A program made the position numbers and the translations under genes. Shown here one piece after another: positions 28,601 to 43,600 of a DNA stretch of 60,000 bases. Origin of the DNA: Owenia fusiformis (lineage: Eukaryota; Annelida; Polychaeta; Sabellida; Oweniidae); NCBI GenBank assembly GCA_903813345.2, contig CAIIXF020000004.1, positions 1,220,513-1,280,512 of the forward strand. Reading direction: 5' to 3'. The notes beneath the pieces were generated by a model, which did no database searches, had not been told where the DNA came from, and saw only the letters and a list, made by a program, of their open reading frames with translations. Position 1 is the first letter of the stretch; every line of letters starts with the position of its first letter.

Positions 28601-31600
28601 ATGGCGTAATATATGACCGAAAATTTTATTCTGTTCATTGTTAAAAGACCAAAATCACATAGCGATCAAGGTCTTTGGCAATAATCAGAATAAAATTTGA
28701 GGTCATAAATTTGACACAAATCATAAAATAGAGGTCTTTGTTACGATTCTAATATGATTAACAGACAAGAAACACAACTATTTGCATTTATGAATTTTAG
28801 CGGTCATACATACTACAATATACACCAGTAAATCAATTGTTCTAGCAATTGTGACGTCATGTATCATATTAGAATTGAAGTTATTTGCAAGGGTGAAGCA
28901 TACTCTAACAAATACATCCATTCCCTCTAACTCTCTCGGATAGTCTAAGATCTGAAGGGCTCAATGACATCAAGCTGCATACATTATGCAGTCAAACATG
29001 AACATTTCAGATAATGGAGTAAAATAACTGCATGAACATTCAGTAACTAGAAGGATCAGTTCCAGACAAAACATGTTAATTTAACATGGGATGATGAAAT
29101 ATATTTTGAACTTGAATTTCCTCTGTTAACATTCCACTATACTACACTTAGAAGGAAATTTCAACCTTTAAACTTAGGATATGACACAATGAGAATATGT
29201 CCTTTCGTGATTTAGCAACATGGTACAGCACCTTAATGAAAAAGTATATGTACTACCATCCTGATGACAACCTGGTGGCACCCCATTGAAAGAATGAAAT
29301 ACTTTACCCAAATATGTAAACACTTTACTCATTGGTGGCACCCCATTGAAAGAATGAAACACTTTACCCAAATGTATAAACACTTTACTCATTGGTGGCC
29401 CCCCATTGAAGAAATGAAATACTTTACCCAAATATGTAAACACTTTACTCATTGGTGGCCCCCCATTGAAAGAAATGAAATACTTTACCCAAATATATAA
29501 ACACTTTACTCATTGGTGGCCCCCCATTGAAAGAATGAAATACTTTACCCAAATATGTAAACACTTTACTCATTGGTGGCACCCCATTGAAGAAATGAAA
29601 TACTTTACCCAAATATGTAAACACTTAACTCATTGGTGGCAGCCCATTGAAAGAATGAAATACTTACCCAAATATATAAACACTTTACTCATTGGTGGCA
29701 CCCCACTGAAGAAATGAAATACTTTACCTAAATATGTAGACACTTTACTCATTGGTGGCACCCCATTGAAAGAATGAAATACTTTACCCAAATATGTAAA
29801 CAATTTACTTATTGGTGGCACCCCATTGAAGAAATGAAATACTTTACCCAAATGTATAAAAACTTTACTCAGTCTTCCCATCAAGATATTTTCTCAAGTG
29901 AGCCCAAAATTCTTGATTTCACAATTTAGACCTGATTTGGTCAAAATATGCCTATTTTCAAAATCTCAAGTGGGTGCAGTGCCAACTTGCTATAAAGATG
30001 GGGAGATCGCTGTAACTAATTTAGTCCATTGTTGAATTTAGTGGAATGACCAGAAAAGACATGACAGTGTCCCTGATTTGCAACAAGGATGTGTAAATGA
30101 CATATGATTTTATAGTAAAACCTGTATATCCAAAAAACCTCTCTTATCTATGGGATCATAAACAGAAACTTAGTAAAGTTACGAATTTGTAAATCAATTG
30201 TTGTAACCATGGATATAATGATGTCACAGTTAGAGAACAATGGATTTTACTAATTCTTAACTTCATGAAGCTTCTGTTAATGGCCCCCGTGTTCTTTATT
30301 TTTAATGCACAGACTTGCAAAAATATTTGTATGTAATTTGTATGTACCGTGGTCACCTCTCTAGTTCGAACACCTCTCAATGTGAACACTTTTTCTAGGT
30401 CCTAAATTTGTTATCTCCCATTAACATACATGTTTGTAAAAACTTGAAATATGAACACCTGCTAATCTGAACACTTTTGGCTGGTCCCTGAGGTGTTCTT
30501 ACAAGACATGAATTAACTACACCCCCAAAATGCAATCTGATTTTAGACACCGTTTCGGCACAAAATGAACTGACTAGTCCCCTGCCAAATTTTGGTGTTG
30601 AAAGGTTTCAGGGTCGGAATGGTGCCGAAATGGTGCCGGAACAGTGCCAAATTTTTTCGATGACGTAACGGCACCAAATTATATTGGCTGTGTATACATA
30701 TTACTTGAGGTCTACCTTAACATTACAAACAATGAAACAACACACAGTAGTGGAACAACAACAATAGACAATGTTAAGTTTCAGATTAATTATTAATAAG
30801 ATTATCCCCTGTTTAAATTTCAACACATCAATCACATCTTAACATGAAATAGATAAAAGAGAGTAATTAGCAAGGAATAACATTTTAAATTTGAAATTGA
30901 TGGAAGTCAGCTACATTTACCAAAAACACTTAAAGAAATGGGGAAACATTTTAAGCAATGGAAAGGAGAATGTTGAAATATTGTAGTCAGAGTGAAATTT
31001 CATGTACAGGTAACAGTTACTAGGCTGCAAAATTACAATAGTTGTAGTAAAATACAAGAGTCTGGCTTGATAGCGTTATCTTCAGCAAACATCTAAATTA
31101 CCAGGAAAAAAAGAAAATGCACTAATTTGATATTTCTTCCGCATTTATTGTTCCTGAATCTTACAAGTTTGAAATGGAAAATTGAAAAAGTTATAAATGA
31201 GATAATATCTGAACATTTTAAATATGCAACAGACTTTGTTTATTATAATTGAACATTTTTTCATTTTACGTAATCAAAATGTATTCATTATTTGCAAATG
31301 AACATTGAATTTAGATCATACCAAGTCCTAAGATTTACCAAGTGCTACAAGGCATTAACATGAATAATGTCACCGCCTGTCATTTGTTGCAAATGAGGAC
31401 TGTTGAATGCCAAACACCAACCACCAAACACCAACCACCTAACACCATGCACAAAAAGTTGGAGATTTTAACTATGTCGCCACTTGTGGTTGACATAAAT
31501 TACATAAATGACTTGCATGGTGGTGCTCTCTCCTGACATTTCATAGAGGGGGAAGTCTAATTAATTTCTTGATGACAGGCTGACAACATCAAGGTTTTGC

Positions 31601-34600
31601 ATCAATTTTACACATGTTGAAAGTTTAAAAATGTTTTTGAGAGAACAAACACTATTATATAAATCTTTGATCACATCTAATAATATTGAATTAATCTAAG
31701 ATTTATATGCATGTAGAGAGTAGATTCATCGATACCCTTTGCATTTGTTCGACTTCACTTCTTAAAAGAGAGCTTCATCTTCATGAATGAATTTCAAGTA
31801 CAAAGTACAAAATATAAGATAAGCCAGGCTGTAACACTATGTAATAACAAAGCGCCATAAATAATATAAGTGGAGTGCCTGTACATCTCGAGGGACTTAA
31901 CATTTTGCAGTCTTATCCAAATATTTCCTAAAACAATATGACTGGTCAATATGTATAATTAATTGGATATGGTAAGTGTCATTTAGTACTGAATTTTTAG
32001 ATAGCGACGCTTATAATTCTGCGCCATTTATCTGTAAAAATATATGGGAACTACATTTACTAGTGATCTCTTCTGGTTTTTCTGGCACAATATTCAAATT
32101 TCACATTCTTGCTGCAAGCGGTTGCTCCAGTTCTGGGGAGGTCATTATATATAATACAGGGTGTCTCTTTACAATTACAAAGTGTAACATGTAAAAATAC
32201 TTTATAGACAACCTGTAGATTATTTTTTCGGTTTTTCTTTATTTACTTATTCACCCAACTTATTATTTTTCAACAAAGGACCAAACCTCACCTCCCCTAT
32301 ACTTAAATTATAGTCTTAATGAATCAAATTAATCTAATGGGCTCACGCCTATAGGGAAATATTTGATGTAATTAGATAAATACTTTTACACCAATATAGG
32401 TTACAAGTTACAATTGTTGTTGGCCTGGATGGGTTTTGGAGATTACTAAGTAGCAAGCCATATTGAGTTTTTACAATGCAATGGCATATCAATGAGTATC
32501 AGAAACAGCCTTAGAAATCTATGAAAAGGTCTAAAATATTTTCTTTTGGGGAGCCCAGGTCCAGAAATAAATCAAACTGTATATATATAATATAATAATA
32601 TAATACATATGGAATGGGATGTACTTGTATTGGAATAGCATGTTCTTGTATTGAAATGGGATGTACTTGTATTAAAATGGGATGTACTTGTATTGGAATA
32701 GGATGTACTTGTATTGGAATAGCATGTACTTGTATTGAAATAGGATGTACTTGTATTGGAATAGCATGTACTTGTATTGGAATGGGATGTACTTGTATTG
32801 GAATAGCATGTACTTGTATTAAATGGGATGCACTTGTATTGGAATGGGGTGTACTTGTATTGGAATAGCATGTACTTGTGTTGGAATGGGATGTATTTGT
32901 ATTGGAATAGCATGTACTTGTATTGAAATGGGATGTACTTGTATTGAAATGAGATGTACTTGTATTGGAATGGGATGTACTTGTATTGGAATGGGATGTA
33001 CTTGTATTCGAATGGGATGTACTTGTATTCGAATAGCATGTACTTGTATTAGAATGGGATGTACTTGTATTAGAATGGGATGTACTTGTATTGGAATAGT
33101 ATGTACTTGTATTGGAATGGGATGTACTTGTATTGGAATGGGATGTACTTGTATTGGAATGAGATGTACTTGTATTGGAATGGGATGTACTTGTATTCGA
33201 ATGGGATGTACTTGTATTCGAATGGGATGTACTTGTATTCGGATAGCATGTACTTGTATTAGAATGGGATGTACTTGTATTAGAATGGGATGTACTTGTA
33301 TTCGAATGGGATGTACTTGTATTAGAATGGGATGTACTTGTATTGGAATGGGATGTACTTGTATTGGAATGGAATGTACTTGTATTGGAATGTGATGTAC
33401 TTGTATTGGAATGTGATGTACTTGTATTGGAATAGCATGTACTTGTATTGGAATGGGATGTACTTGTATTGGAATGGGATGAACTTGTATTACATGCTTA
33501 TTTTCAGGTAATGCATAACACCAATTATTCTAGGTCGGTGAAAAAAGGTCACTCTCTGTAAGGGCAAAGTTTTGTGCTGCTTACAGTATATGTTGGGACA
33601 TAGGCCTTGTTTTGTTCATTTTCACAAAATATTGAGCTGAGTAAATGATTAACAAATGCAATTAGTTTATTATTGTTTGGACTGAACTGTACTGTGCTGA
33701 CAGATATTCAAAGTCAGCTGGCATTTTTCAGTTGTCACATTAACTCTGAAAGAAAATATGTCCTTGCTGTGCAGTCTACATTTGAGAGAGGGTGGCGTGG
33801 GTGGTAGTTTTCATATAACAAGCATCCCTTCTTTTTAGACTCTCATTTTCAATATTTCCATATCACCTCTAGTATTGATACTAGAACCATTTCCAAAATT
33901 TCATGTTCTATTTTTTCACCTCTTTCATATTTCATATTTTCCCTTATGTGAAAGGAATCGATCTAAATGGCCACACTCAGAAATTGATTATGTATGCCGA
34001 TGACACGTCTCTAATACTCAAAGATGCAAATTCCCTTGAAGCTGCCTTAAGCATTTTCGAAAATTTTTATCAATTATCGGGCCTAAAAATTAATAAGGAA
34101 AAAACCGAATGTTTTAGTGTTGGTGCCAACCATGATGGTGTAAATCCGAATATTGGGGGCTGTATTTGGGTAAAGAGGCCAAGTAAGTTTTTAGGCATCA
34201 GTGTATCATACGATCCAGAGCATAATAAGGCGATAAATTTTGACCGGAAAATAGAATCGTTGAAGAGGATTCTGAACCTCTGGGGTAAGCGAAATCTCAC
34301 CATTTACGGTCGTATTATGATAATCAAATCCCTTGCAGTTTCACAGATCGTATATTCTATGTCCATGACTGTTACGCCCGACAGCATCATTTCAAAGGTG
34401 AATACTTTGATTTATAATTTTTTGTGGAAAGGGAAACGGGATAAAATAAAGCGAAATACTGTGGTCGGATCTTATGATCAGGGGGGCATTCGTATGGTGA
34501 ACATGACATCGATGGAAAAAGCACTAAAAATTATGTGGCTTAAACGATTCCTTGATGACAAACTTAGCCACTGGAAAGTGATTCCGCGAATATATTTTGA

Positions 34601-37600
34601 ACATTTTGGCGGTCTTAATCTACTTCTGCAATGTAGATATGATGTACGCCTATTTAAACAAAAAATCCCCGAGTTCTATATGAATGCTCTTTCATATTAT
34701 TCAACGGTAAGTGAGACGGAGGAACCAAAAAACAGTTCTGAGGTAAAGAGCGAGATACTATGGCATAATAAATACATACTTAGGGAGGGTAAACAGATAT
34801 TTCAAAAAAGCCTTTTCGAAATGGGGGTTGTTCAAATAAATGATTTACTAAATGGGAATGGTAGTTTTATGGAACTGAATGATTTTAAATACAAGTTCCA
34901 GGTGGATATAAACTTTTTAGACTACATTAGCCTAATATCTTCCATTCCAAAGAAATGGAAATCAATTTTAAAAAGCGATCCGAAAGCGAAGTGTGAAACC
35001 GAATATACTGAAAGCATCGAAGAGTTTTTTATTGGTAACAAAACGGTCCATATCAAAAATTTAAATACAAAAATGATTCAATTGTACATCAATCAACAAT
35101 GTTTTTCTGAATCAATAAGCGTTAAGCGCTTATGTTGCAAATATAATGTTAACGCTCGAGATATGTGTTCAATGGTATATGACATAACCAAAAACCACGC
35201 TTTTTGGGAATTACAGTATAAGATTATTAATAATATTTATGCCTCAAATTTGTACCTTAAACTTGTTGGTATACGTACGAATGATAAATGTGATTTTTGC
35301 GGCCAAAAAGAGACGATTGTCCACCGTTTTTGGGAGTGCAAGAACATCAAAAGTCTTTTAAAATATTTCGGAGATCAATGGAGAGAAAAGGATATACACT
35401 TAAATGAGCAACACGTCATTGTTGGGTATTTCGATAGGAAACATTTTAGAAAGTTTAACTTTTCCGTTTTGATATTAAAATACTATGTTCATACAGCTTA
35501 TTATTCCAACATGCCACTGACTTGTGTTGGATTTCAAGCCTATTTAAACGAAGGTCTCAGACTGGAAAATATTTTTGATGAGTGATTGTATGTGTGTGGT
35601 ATGCATGATTGAATGAATGTCGTGTGAGTGGAATGGGTCTGTGTGTCGAATTTGGTATTCTTTGTATTTCTATTTCATTTGTAAAAACGGCTTACAGCAA
35701 ATCACTTGTATCCTTGTGTAGTGAAAATGTATATTGAGAAAAAAAAAATAAACAAAAAAAACACAAAAAAACTTGGGATGTTTTTTTAATTAATTAATTT
35801 ATTTACATGTATTTAGACACTTCTATATTTGTAACAATATGGCACTCTCAATGCAGTTATAGTCAAAAATTAAAAGTCCTTATTTACATGGCTTAAAGAA
35901 ACTTAACTAAAACCACATTAAAAATTCATTATACATTAAAAATCATATGTAATCAGAAGATGTTTTTCAGTGAGTTCATTCACAAAATGCCAGTTTAGTT
36001 TACACCTTTCAGATTCTTCTCTTTTTCATCTTGTTTACTTTATTTTGCATATACACATGTGCATGTTTAAGTATGTATCAATTCTAGGTCAATGTGAACA
36101 TTTTAGGTTTTTTAGTTCACAATTTTCATCCACACTTCTTAGACATCTCTTCCTGATCAAATCAAGTTTCATTGAATTGCTCTCCTAGATGTGCTTAATC
36201 AAGAAATAAATTCCTTGCCAATTCCTCTCAATTAATTGGATTTATTTATATCAAATGTAAGGTCTCTCTGACCTTTTGTAATTCAACACAGCACTTTACT
36301 AAACAAATGGGCAACAGGAAGCATGGGAATTTTAAAGTTTCTAATTGCCAATCTTGTTTATTTTACATCCTTTAGTGGATATAGCATTACATATTAACAC
36401 TTAAAGGCTCATATCTTACTACCCTAACCTCAAATATTGCATTACATGTTAACACTAAAAGGCTCATATCTTACTACCCTAACCTCACATATTGCATTAC
36501 ATGTTAACACTTAAAGGCCCATATCTTACTACCCCAACCTCACATATTGCATTACATATTAACACTTAAAGGCTCATATCTTACTACCCTAACCTCAAAT
36601 ATTGCATTACATGTTAACACTTAAAGGCTCATATCTTACTACCCTTACCTCAAATATTGCATTACATGTTAACACTTAAAGGCTCATATCTTACTACCCC
36701 AACCTCACATATTGCACTACATGTTAACACTAAAAGGCTCATATCTTACTACCCTAACCTCACATATTGCATTACATGTTAACATTTAAAGGCTCATATC
36801 TTACTACCCTAACCTCACATATTGCATTACATGTTAACACTTAAAGGCTCATATCTTACTACCCTAACCTCACATATTGCATTACATGTTAACACTTAAA
36901 GGCTCATATCTTACTACCCTAACCTCACATATTGCATTACATGTTAACACTTAAAGGCTCATATCTTACTACCCTAACCTCACATATTGCATTACATGTT
37001 AACACTTAAAGGCTCATATCTTACTTCCCTAACCTCACATATTGCATTACATGTTAACACTTAAAGGCTCATATCTTACTACCCTAACCTCACATATTGC
37101 ATTACATGTTAACACTTAAAGGCTCATATCTTACTTCCCTAACCTCAAATATTGCATTACATGTTAACACTTAAAGGCTCATATCTTACGTCCCTAACCT
37201 CACATATTGCATTACATGTTAACACTTAAAGGCTCATATCTTACTACCCTAACCTCACATATTGCATTACATGTTAACACTTAAAGGCTCATATCTTACT
37301 ACCCTAACCCCACATATTGCATTACATGTTAACACTTAAAGGCTCATATCTTACTACCCTAACCTCACATATTGCATTACATGTTAACACTTAAAGGCTC
37401 ATATCTTACTACCCTAACCTCACATATTGCATTACATGTTAACACTTAAAGGCCCATATCTTACTACCCTAACCTCACATAATGCATTACATGTTAACAC
37501 TTAAAGGCTCATATCTTACTACCCTAACCTCACATATTGCATTACATGTTAACACTTAAAGGCTCATATCTTACAACCCTTACCTCACATATTCTTACCA

Positions 37601-40600
37601 GTAGTCCCCGATAGGTTTCATCAACCAGCAATTTTCTCTGGTTGTTTTTATGAAAAATAAATTATGGGAATTTTGGACTGTTTCCACTTTAAATTACAAT
37701 TTCCAACAATTTTGACTCTTGATTAGGTTTTATTCATTTTGGATGTTGTTAGAATTTTAATACATTCCATGTTTCCAAAGGATTTCTTTCCCAGCAGGGT
37801 GCCATGTCTAAATTGTGAAATCAAGAATTTTGCGCTTCATACTTCTTTTCAATATTTCATCCTCTTTGGAGGGTGCAGACCAATACTGAAAAGGGTGGTG
37901 TGTAATTTTTGAATTTTCAACAGTATTTAGTGAAGCCCCCAGTTACTCTCAAAACAAAGCTCAATGAAAGTAGATGTTCGCTACAGAAATAGTATTTCAT
38001 ACAGAAGTTAACAAATTACGTGTTGTGCTTTCCATGGACAGGTTTTACTGTATTTCAATGTCATTCTGGGGACTGATTAGAATGTGCAGCAAAATAAAGA
38101 CAACTTGACTTACTCAAAATGTTAGTCTTTAAAAATGTTTACGCCAGTTTTACTATGTTTAGTATTCCTCTACTTATTCTTCAAAGCTATACATCTGGAG
38201 TTCATTTTTGGTTACAACTAGAAAAAAAGATCTGGACTATACTAGAAATATTTGATAACACTATGAGTAATACTTGATCTAAAAAACAAACATCTGAGCA
38301 TTCAATCTCTATATTTTTTTGGGCATATTATAATTCATGCAGTTGCATTATCAGTGTATCCCAATCGTATATAATCTGTTATTGTATTTTCAATAATTTT
38401 GAAGATGCCTCATAAGTCCTTTCATATCTAATCTTCTGAAATATTACAGCAAAACTTGTATTAGTGAACACTTCTTCTCCTGTAGTGAACACCTGTGAAC
38501 TCAGTTTCTGCATTCTGTATAGAACACCTTCTCTGTAATGAACACCTACCACTGGCGGATCCAGAAGCTAATAAGGATGGGGGGGACATTCAAAACCTAA
38601 AAAAAAATTGGGCACCTAATAAATCCCAAAATTGGACCCAAATTTTGAAAACTTAAGGACCATTTTCTGATAATAAATTTGTTCTGGGCCCACCCAAGGG
38701 AAAGGAGGGGGGGGGGGCTGGACTCCATGCCCCCCCCTGGATCCGCGAGTACCTTTCTACTATGAAGTCTTTAATGTGGCTTCATATTTACATGTGTTTG
38801 CTATATACAAGACTTACTGTAACTGTTTAAGAACCTGTCCAAAACAGTGAGAACTTATCATAACAACAGACTGAACTAAACTTCTGAGATACAGACTACA
38901 GAGGCTGGAGTTCTATTTTTGGATACCACATTTACATCACAAAATAATAACCTAAAACTGAACTGTAAAACATGTTTAATTTGTTCATCCTTGTATTGTA
39001 CCCAAGCAAGTGTAAAGTTCTAATTACACACAGATCCATAACAAGCTTTCATCAGGAGGGGTGGGGCACTAATCTTAAGCAGAGCTTCAAATGCCAATTT
39101 TGACCAAGCTTTTACCACTCTTGACCAGTATTTTGCAAATTAATAAATTATGAAATGTTTTCAAGAAATATCATATATAGTACATATAAATCAACTTTCT
39201 CATCTGTGGAAGGGGCTCAAGTCTAATGGCAAATTACAATAAAGCACATAATCTTTATGTTGCAGTAATGACAAATTATAATAAAGCACATAATCTTTAT
39301 GTTGCAGTACTGACAATTAATAAAGTAATGACCAATTTTTAAAACTGCACTTTTTAGATGTATTTTTAATTTTTATACATGCATGTCAATTTCAAATATA
39401 ATATCACTTTGACAAAATGTTGAATATTTACTGATAAAAATAAAGATTATTGTACTTACATCAAGTGTTTTCCTCATATTCATCCTCTTCATTCATGTGT
39501 TTTATAAACTTGTTTTTGCTAATTGAATTGTATTATCAACAAAAGGGAATTCTCCAAATAGATCAACATTGTATAGTAATGATATAAATGGAGTGATCTC
39601 CCCAGGATTTTAGCAAGTGGGTGCAACACCCACCTGATATTTTGGAAATAGGCTTGCAACCACCTAAAAATCCATTTGCACCCACTTGAAAGTGAGAAAA
39701 ATTATTATATTTTGACCAATTTTGGTCTGAATTGTGAAAATGAGAATTTTGCACCCACTTGAGAAAATATCCTTTGGAGATCACTGAATCGCTTTGCCAT
39801 ATGAGGTCTTTTTGTGGTTTGTTTAGCTATTACTGTAGATTGGGTTAATTTGGCGCTACTTAATTTGGCGATTTTTCCATTTTTGGCATATTGGCGGCTA
39901 TTTAATTTGGCGGTCATGCATGTTTGGCTATGTTGATTTTTTCTTTTGAGGACAACTGGCGATATTCACCAAGTTTGCACATTTTTGTCAGATCATCCTT
40001 TACATTTTGCACCTCAATCGATGCTGCTACTATACCATGCTTTTCCTCTCCAGTTTTTCCCTGAGTATTAATGAGTGACTGACCAGTTCTGAGCCAATTT
40101 ATGAGAGACTTTTCATATTTTTGAAAAAACTAAACCGGAAGTGACCTAAATACACTGGACTAAATACCCTAGATAATTCCCGGGGATTCATTCTAAATTT
40201 TGGCGAAGATTTATAATGGCGAATTTTTCAATTTCGCCAAATTCGCCAAATTAAAGCGGGCGCCAAATTAACCCAATCTACAGTATTATTTTCATTAGTT
40301 GATTGTTTAAAGAGACACCATCTGTGTTTTTGCCTTTTCAGCATAATGAACATTTCAGTTACATCCATTGAGACTTTGCCTCTGGCTGGAATGGGAAAAC
40401 CCCTATTTACCAACAATTTTAATCCATTTATTGTATATTGTCTTAAAACCTGGAATGGGAAAACCCCTATGTATCAACAATTTTAATCCATTTATTGTAT
40501 ATTGTCTTAAAACCCGGAATGGGAAAACCCCTATGTACCAACAATTTTAATCCATTTATTGTGTATTGCCTTAAAACGACCAGAATACATGATAAATATG

Positions 40601-43600
40601 ATCTAAGTCTTTTTCTTTAAATTAACAGTCTATTTGATAATCGTTTTAAAAGTGGTTTACACAGATACGTATTACGTACCTCAAAAAGATTATGACTGTT
40701 TGCAAAAGTACTTTCATAAATAAAGATGGTAAATGTTCAATTTCATTGCAGAATTTTTTCTGAATGGATAGTTAGTTACATTTGAACCTGATGCTTCTTA
40801 TGCAGCTAAATCTAGATATCATATTTTAGGATCTAAATATCATATTTTAGCAAAAAAGCCCCAAACCATTGAATATTACTTCTTAGTGATATTCAATGGT
40901 TTCAAAAAGTAACATAATTCACTCATGAAGATATCAATATCCACTAATGAATATAAATATTTTTCAAAACTATAGGATATCCCTATAATACTGGTCTTCT
41001 AATAGATAGAGCTAATCAAAATGATATCAGCACAAAGATATCAACAGCCAAGCATATGTCTCTGTTATCTTTCAATTAGATGTATTTTGAAATGATAATA
41101 CACTTACATGTATCTCAAATGATAATACACCCCCACACAAATTCAGTTATATATTTCAGCAGACAATAACAGATAGAGTACTACGATCAAGTCAATAAAA
41201 TATAATGACTATCTTTATCCAAATAAATGTGTGATAGTATGAAGCATTAAAAGTCAATCTCATCTCAAACAATTTTTACAAGATATATTAGAAAAGCCAT
41301 ATTGACCTCATACTCAGTCATTATTGCCTAAAGCACTCAGAGGAAGAGAAAATATGTTTGTTTTTTTAGAAAAATAATGCATTGTTTTAAAAACCAATAG
41401 TTGAAATATGCCTGGATTAGATCACTGGTATATATGTATGCGTATGGCTATAAAAATATTTCAAATAGTTGTGTAACAATCTTTGGTTTGTTTGATTTGG
41501 CATATTTGTAAATAGTTTTCTTATTTGTAAGGGAAACTGGAGGGTATAGCCACAAAACCACAAAGGCAAAGTTCAACTATTTTAGGTAAACATAATGTAT
41601 GTTTCTACTGGTTGTTTTCTATAGATTGAGCCTAGTCATTAATTAGTCAATAGGGTGGGACTCCTGATTCTAGGATATGAAAAATACAGATATAAACATG
41701 AATGGTCCATAACAATGACTATGTCAAAATGTATACGCAGTAAAACTTGTATAAGTGAAAAACCTTTGATTCTTCAAAATAGTGTTCTACTTTGGAGGTG
41801 TTCTACTTTAAGTAAAGGGGCTTAGCAAAATTTCCTTTATGGAGGTGGTCCACTAATGGCTTGGTCACATTTGCCCCGATTCATCGGCCGGCATCCGGCA
41901 TTTGAGTATTCTGTTCAAAACTTCACAATTGTGAACAGGATACTCAATCAGCCGTGAAAAAAAAAATACTCAATCGGCCGTGCACTGGCCAACGATTTGA
42001 AGTAAATGTGACCTAGGCATTACCAAGATATTCCACTGAATTAAAGGATTAACTAGTAACTGTACATTAATTTTTTCTATATAGTATTTGAATTAACGAT
42101 GCTAATGCCAAAGATGCTCAAGTATCAATGCATGAATCTCCTCAGTGTTAAAACATGTTAGTGCTTAACCAACTTGGGATTTTAATATAACTAAAATCTA
42201 CCTGAAATCTAATTTGCAATCTGTTGGAAATGAGTATCTAACCAGAAAATAGGTATATTTTGGTTGATTTTGAACTGAACTGTAACATATAATGATGAAA
42301 ACACGAAGGGTTTACAAACAAAACTATGAAATGTATATTCAATATTATCGTAACTTTTTCAATATTTATCATTAAGTTTTTTTGCTGAAATAAATGTGGT
42401 TGTTTGTCTGAGAAGCAGGAAAAGTTTCTTTAAGGAACAATTTTTGAAGATGCGATAAAAATATTTGAAGATGCAAAAAGATATTTGTCAAAATAGAAAA
42501 ATCCATAAAAACAACATGTATAGAACTTGAGAATTCTGAACATAAGTACATAGGCATAGTTTTGAAAATGTTGCATAAGTTATTCATAAGCGCATTTTGC
42601 TCAAATAAATCTCATGTGATTTTCACTGCTTCATCAAATCTATGATAAATACTGTAACGACTCTGGGCACCCTCATCCGAGAAACTGTAGTATAGTGAGC
42701 CAAATACTAGACATAAAAAGTGTGCTTAATTCAATGCCCCATACGGGAGTCAAACCCAGGACCCTCCAAAGTTTGACAGTCTACTACTCGAGTCAAAGGG
42801 GCTGTCCACTACAGCTAGGCTGTAAAAGAGACTTGTTATTGAGGGTCCCAGGCCTATACCAGCTCTCTCCTAAACTCAAACTTGAATCACTATTTATCTT
42901 TCATTTTGCACATTCATTACAATTTTGACAGTAAAAAATGATCGTATTTTGAATTATGAGACCTTTGTTACACTGTTAAGTCTCGTTATTTCATGCTTCA
43001 TTTTCAGAATAAATGAAACTTTGTTTGGCGATCCTACGTTCGCTTTTGTGATACATCTTATTTGTCGACTTTGTTAACTCAAAAGTAATTAGTTCCCATT
43101 TATAAACTTTTCTGTTTTGAGCCAATCAGAACACCAGTTACAAAATGCGACAAAGATTAACATAAGAGAGGTGTAATGCCATCAGGATATTTTAATATTT
43201 TAATTTCTTTTCTTCTATTTCCATTGGTCGAGAAAAAAGACTTAGTAGAAATATATATAATCACAGGCTGGTATCGAAATATTTGTCCGCTGTGACGGAG
43301 CATGCTATTTTTCATATAAAAACTAAGAATACTTCACGATTTATTTTTTAACTCATATGTTTCGTTATACCATACAAAATTACTTACTCCATGCAATGGA
43401 TATATCATTTGCGGGTAATTTTCACTTCTGTTTGAAGTCCAATTACGCTTGGAAGATAAGCTATTGAAAATGGCGCCGGAGTATCATACTTCAAAATGTA
43501 CCATTTCTTGTTTAACTTTCTAATGGCACGATATAGTGACACGATAATATTTACACATGGTTTCAGCATAACTATGAAGGTATAAATGAAATGTTGATGT

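Noticed and set aside
32572-33395. Frames of MGCTCIG and NTSTSYS repeats as genes
   Set aside because: They are products of a stop-free 21-bp minisatellite with no splice, start or non-repeat coding evidence.
36371-37598. Telomere-like CCCTAACC repeat
   Set aside because: The motif occurs once per 55-bp unit and not in tandem, so it is part of an ordinary minisatellite.
42641-42832. Functional tRNA gene
   Set aside because: The A- and B-box resemblance is present but the arms do not pair cleanly, and a SINE-like body follows.
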